Source: Ralstonia insidiosa (lineage in GTDB: Bacteria; Pseudomonadota; Gammaproteobacteria; Burkholderiales; Burkholderiaceae). Taken from it: a stretch of DNA of 64,000 nucleotides. Every line of letters starts with the position of its first letter. Within the stretch, counting starts at the first letter, position 1. Positions 61,656 through 64,000 of this stretch are shown piece by piece. The notes beneath the pieces were generated by a model. That model searched no databases, was not told where the DNA came from, and saw only the letters and a list, made by a program, of their open reading frames with translations. The position numbers were made by a program, and so were the translations under genes. The stretch lies in assembly GCF_008801405.1 (NCBI RefSeq), contig NZ_VZPV01000001.1, positions 62,001 to 126,000 of the forward strand, in the 5' to 3' direction.

Positions 61656-62663
61656 ATGCGCCCCATTTTTGAGAACCTTGCAATGGACCAGATTCAAAAA
61701 ATAGCCAGGAAAATGGCGACATCAAACGTTCTTAGAACGATGGCTTCGCCCGAGCGCTCAGAGCAGTTGTTGACTTCCATCCGGGCCTTGTCGGACAACG
61801 CGTTGGATGCGATGGCGGCGCTCGATGGTATTCCAGAAGAACAATACCCAATTTTCCGCGCACACATCCGTGGTGAGCCGAATCCCTTTTTGGAGGAGGT
61901 CGGCGCAGTTGACGGGAAGCTTCGAACGGGTGATGTAATCCTAATGACAGGTACGGCTCAACGCTCGAAGCTTTTGGCAGCGGCCCAAAAACCCTTCTAC
62001 GTGTACGGAAAGTCCAGCCATGTGGCACTGGTCCATGCTGACTTCATCTGTATCGATGCGATCCCTGGAGCCGGTGTATCCAACCGGTTGATTCAAGACG
62101 TCCTGGCAGATGTCGAAGATGATTGGCGGGTTATCCGCTTCAAAGGGATAGATGAGCGGCATGCCGATGTCATTCGGCGCGCGTGCAGTTACTACCTTGC
62201 GCAGCCTTACAAAATCAAACCGAGTTGGAAATCCGGCCGAGATCACGCCTACTGTTCGGAGCTTGTTCGAAAGGTGTACCGAGACATCGGGCTGACCGGC
62301 ACAGGTATCAACGCGAGCCCGATCGTTGCACCCGCTCACTTCGACCAGTTGGCGGATCTTCATACGCAGTGGCGGGACGTCACCGCTGATGCAAAGATCT
62401 ACGTGGACGTCTGCAGGAAGTACTCGGCGATGTTAAAGGTTACAGCCAAAATTTTCATACACGGTCTCGAACTCAATCGCTTGAGGTTCACGGACAGGAA
62501 GAATGCACTGAAGCAAGCCCAATTAGCAATGTCCAAGAAGTTGCTCACAAAGGAGAAGTACATTGCAATGGTAAAAGAGACGAAGGAGATCGAGGCATCT
62601 CTCCATCACCATTTTTGGGACACAGGAAAGCCCCTAAATCGTGCTGCTGAGCAGCCGACTTGA
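61656..62663 (+). CDS. permuted papain-like (YiiX/NlpC-P60-type) hydrolase
   Basis: A protein of about 335 residues (start ATG 61656 or, nine codons in, 61683; the frame is open further without ATG). A YiiX-like segment contains LRTGDVILMTG and YGKSSHVALVHADFICIDA, with the His, and later HAYCSELVRKVYRDIG with the Cys, in the permuted order seen in YiiX/YebB-type papain-like enzymes. The C-terminal 100 residues are helical. Divergent from the HNH gene with 125 bases between. Such enzymes hydrolyse amide or ester bonds in lipids or peptides; an effector or defence role is possible but unproved. Confidence 0.6.
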   Translation: MRPIFENLAMDQIQKIARKMATSNVLRTMASPERSEQLLTSIRALSDNALDAMAALDGIPEEQYPIFRAHIRGEPNPFLEEVGAVDGKLRTGDVILMTGTAQRSKLLAAAQKPFYVYGKSSHVALVHADFICIDAIPGAGVSNRLIQDVLADVEDDWRVIRFKGIDERHADVIRRACSYYLAQPYKIKPSWKSGRDHAYCSELVRKVYRDIGLTGTGINASPIVAPAHFDQLADLHTQWRDVTADAKIYVDVCRKYSAMLKVTAKIFIHGLELNRLRFTDRKNALKQAQLAMSKKLLTKEKYIAMVKETKEIEASLHHHFWDTGKPLNRAAEQPT

Positions 62664-62776
62664 GCCGCTGCCTGCTGTTTGCGCGTTAGCAGCGGTTGCG
62701 CGTTGGTCACGCTGCTAACTCGATCAAATTGGCCTGAGACTCAGCTGTCGTGGTCGCGCCCCTCAGCTACATCTAA

Positions 62777-63918
62777 CTAATCTGTCAGGGCTTCGTTCCC
62801 ATCCGTGGTGATCGCATCAGCATCCCCACGAGGGCGCCCTGACTTGATCTTCTTCGGCACCTGCCCCATGTCGAATGTGCGCACGCTCTCCGGCCCCTGG
62901 ATCATCAGGTGCTGTTCAGCCTTGGCGAGATACACCAGATTCACACGCAGCGCCTGCCGCTTCTCGGTGTCGTCCCAGTTGATCTGGCCAACGCCGATGC
63001 CGTGTCCACGCTTTTCGTAGCGCCTCTTCAGCCAGGCTTGATTGCTGTTCCAGTAGGCGCCCTTACCTTCCGTCACCGCATCTACCCAGTATTCGCCGAT
63101 CTGCTTCGCGATGAACTCGTCGTGGTTCGACTCTGCTGAGTAGAACAAGATGACATGCAGATGTAGCCCTGTTTCCTCACCTTGCTCGATCGCCCATACA
63201 AAGCCCTTGATGCCCGCCATGAGCGTATTGAAGCGTCGCGCTGCGAAGAATCTGTCGCGGTGCTCCTGGATCGTCTCCGGCGTGATCCATCGACGGTACT
63301 GCGGCTTGTAGCGCAACGTCAGAGAGAGAGAACCAACCATCGGGATCGTCCTGTCTCGTTGGAGAACATCTCCTCCTCCAACTCCAGCACGTTCTTCGTA
63401 TTCCGCATCGCGTTCACCTGCCTCAAGCGTTCATGCTCCTTGAACACACGAGACTGGCAACGCAACCGGATCCGCTCAATCAACGTATTGAACACGTCCA
63501 TGCCACGCATGCCATCGGTACTCACAACGTCTGCGGGCTCACCCAGTGACAATCGATACGGACCGATCAGACCGAGGTCCTTGCAAACATCGTAGAACAC
63601 GTCGACTCGGATCGAATAGCGGTACAGGTCCGAGTATCGTTCCAGCCAGTCGTTTATCTTCTTGTAGTAGCGCTTACCAAGAAACTGCTCGCGAATCCTC
63701 TTCAACCCGCTGTAACGAGTAGGCTCTTCTACGAACCCTCCCCATCCCTTCTCGATTGCTCGAACGAATTTCTCGATAGCGAACAGGTGTCGTGATCCAT
63801 AGCCCTTGTGGAAAACGACGGTATCCTTGCCGTCTACCTCCGTTTGTTCAAGGTTCACACGCTCATCAAGGCGAGCGAATACCTCCAGTGCTTCCTGGTC
63901 TTCAGTGGAATGTTGCAT
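62777..63918 (-). pseudogene. inovirus Gp2-like gene split by a CT-repeat frameshift
   Basis: Two overlapping frames form one protein of about 380 residues of the inovirus Gp2/YagK-YfjJ family. The first frame (63918 to 63319) has an N-terminal helical half ending GRSRWLVLSL and stop; the second (from 63340 to 62777) continues LSLTLRYKPQYRRW, the LHLHVILFYSAE motif with the conserved H-x-H, and the C-terminal tail RTFDMGQVPKKIKSGRPRG. One extra CT unit in the (CT)5 tract at 63321-63330 shifts the frame; four units would restore it. Such proteins lie on genomic islands near replication/phage genes. It may be a replication-related or phage-derived protein. Confidence 0.75.
63321..63330. repeat. 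(AG)5 / (CT)5 dinucleotide repeat causing frameshift
   Basis: Five AG units on the plus strand within the Gp2-like gene. Loss of one unit joins the two frames at LSLTLR; this could be a simple slippage mutation or a phase-variable tract. Confidence 0.8.
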
Positions 63919-64000
63919 GGTTGCTTAATGATGTGTCGCACTGATGTGTGCGACGGTGATTGACTTGGTCTCTGGTTCGAGTGACAGCTACATGACTTGC

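Noticed and set aside
1..64000. CRISPR arrays, tRNA or rRNA genes, riboswitches
   Set aside because: No regularly spaced direct repeats, cloverleaf-like sequences, or conserved riboswitch cores were seen on reading; absence cannot be certified without a scan.

Overview
The window is high-GC DNA that looks betaproteobacterial, most likely Burkholderiaceae close to Ralstonia or Cupriavidus. This rests on recognised protein families (Ralstonia-like glycine-zipper protein, betaproteobacterial Gram-negative porin, AAHS transporter, IS5/IS3 elements of Burkholderiales type), not on any marker gene; no rRNA or tRNA was seen. The dense mix of insertion-sequence copies and relics, a tyrosine recombinase, plasmid/ICE-type small genes and gene fragments points to an accessory catabolic island.

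Layout. 0-7 kb: end of an upstream gene, a small unknown gene, a TetR-glycosyltransferase-cupin operon, a second TetR with divergent flavoprotein and methyltransferase genes, and a tyrosine recombinase. 7-16.6 kb: a long leftward operon (SDR, two intact and one decayed alpha/beta hydrolase, SCP2-like protein, GMC oxidoreductase fused to an Old Yellow Enzyme domain that is cut by an amber codon, quinone-oxidoreductase-like protein, OYE relic), headed by a divergent TetR gene with a near-perfect palindromic operator. 16.6-25 kb: sulfide-dehydrogenase relic, glycine-zipper protein, a complete IS5 copy, an ICE-type gene pair, two lipoproteins, a porin.

25-32.4 kb: a cyclohexanecarboxylate-type module with BadH (2-hydroxycyclohexanecarboxyl-CoA dehydrogenase), BadI (2-ketocyclohexanecarboxyl-CoA hydrolase, ring opening to pimeloyl-CoA), an acyl-CoA synthetase, a GntP permease and a divergent MarR regulator resembling BadR. 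It is damaged: an acyl-CoA dehydrogenase is only a C-terminal stub, and one ORF is a chimera of the start of ETF-ubiquinone oxidoreductase and the end of a FadB/FadJ-type enzyme. An IS3 element and an IS21 IstB relic follow.

35-57.5 kb: an apparently intact cyclohexanone-to-central-metabolism route. The genes for a cyclohexanone monooxygenase (ChnB), caprolactone hydrolase (ChnC), 6-hydroxyhexanoate dehydrogenase (ChnD), 6-oxohexanoate dehydrogenase (ChnE) and an AraC regulator (ChnR-like) should yield adipate. The adjacent block (CaiB-type CoA-transferase, acyl-CoA dehydrogenase, bifunctional hydratase/dehydrogenase, 3-oxoadipyl-CoA thiolase, ETF-QO, EtfAB, aromatic-acid-type MFS transporter, LysR) would take adipate through beta-oxidation to acetyl-CoA and succinyl-CoA and pass electrons to ubiquinone. 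A short EtfA C-terminal relic beside chnR shows that a second etf copy once lay there. A TetR/AhpD-like/3-hydroxyisobutyrate-dehydrogenase-like set sits between the two catabolic blocks.

58-64 kb: an HU-protein relic with its terminator, a small ORF, a leftward three-gene set (HNH endonuclease, protein with an abortive-infection-like C-terminus, unknown 124-aa protein), a divergent permuted papain-like hydrolase, and an inovirus Gp2-like gene split by one extra CT unit. This end looks like defence/mobile-element cargo and is the best place here for an undescribed system, although its function is inferred from weak motifs only.
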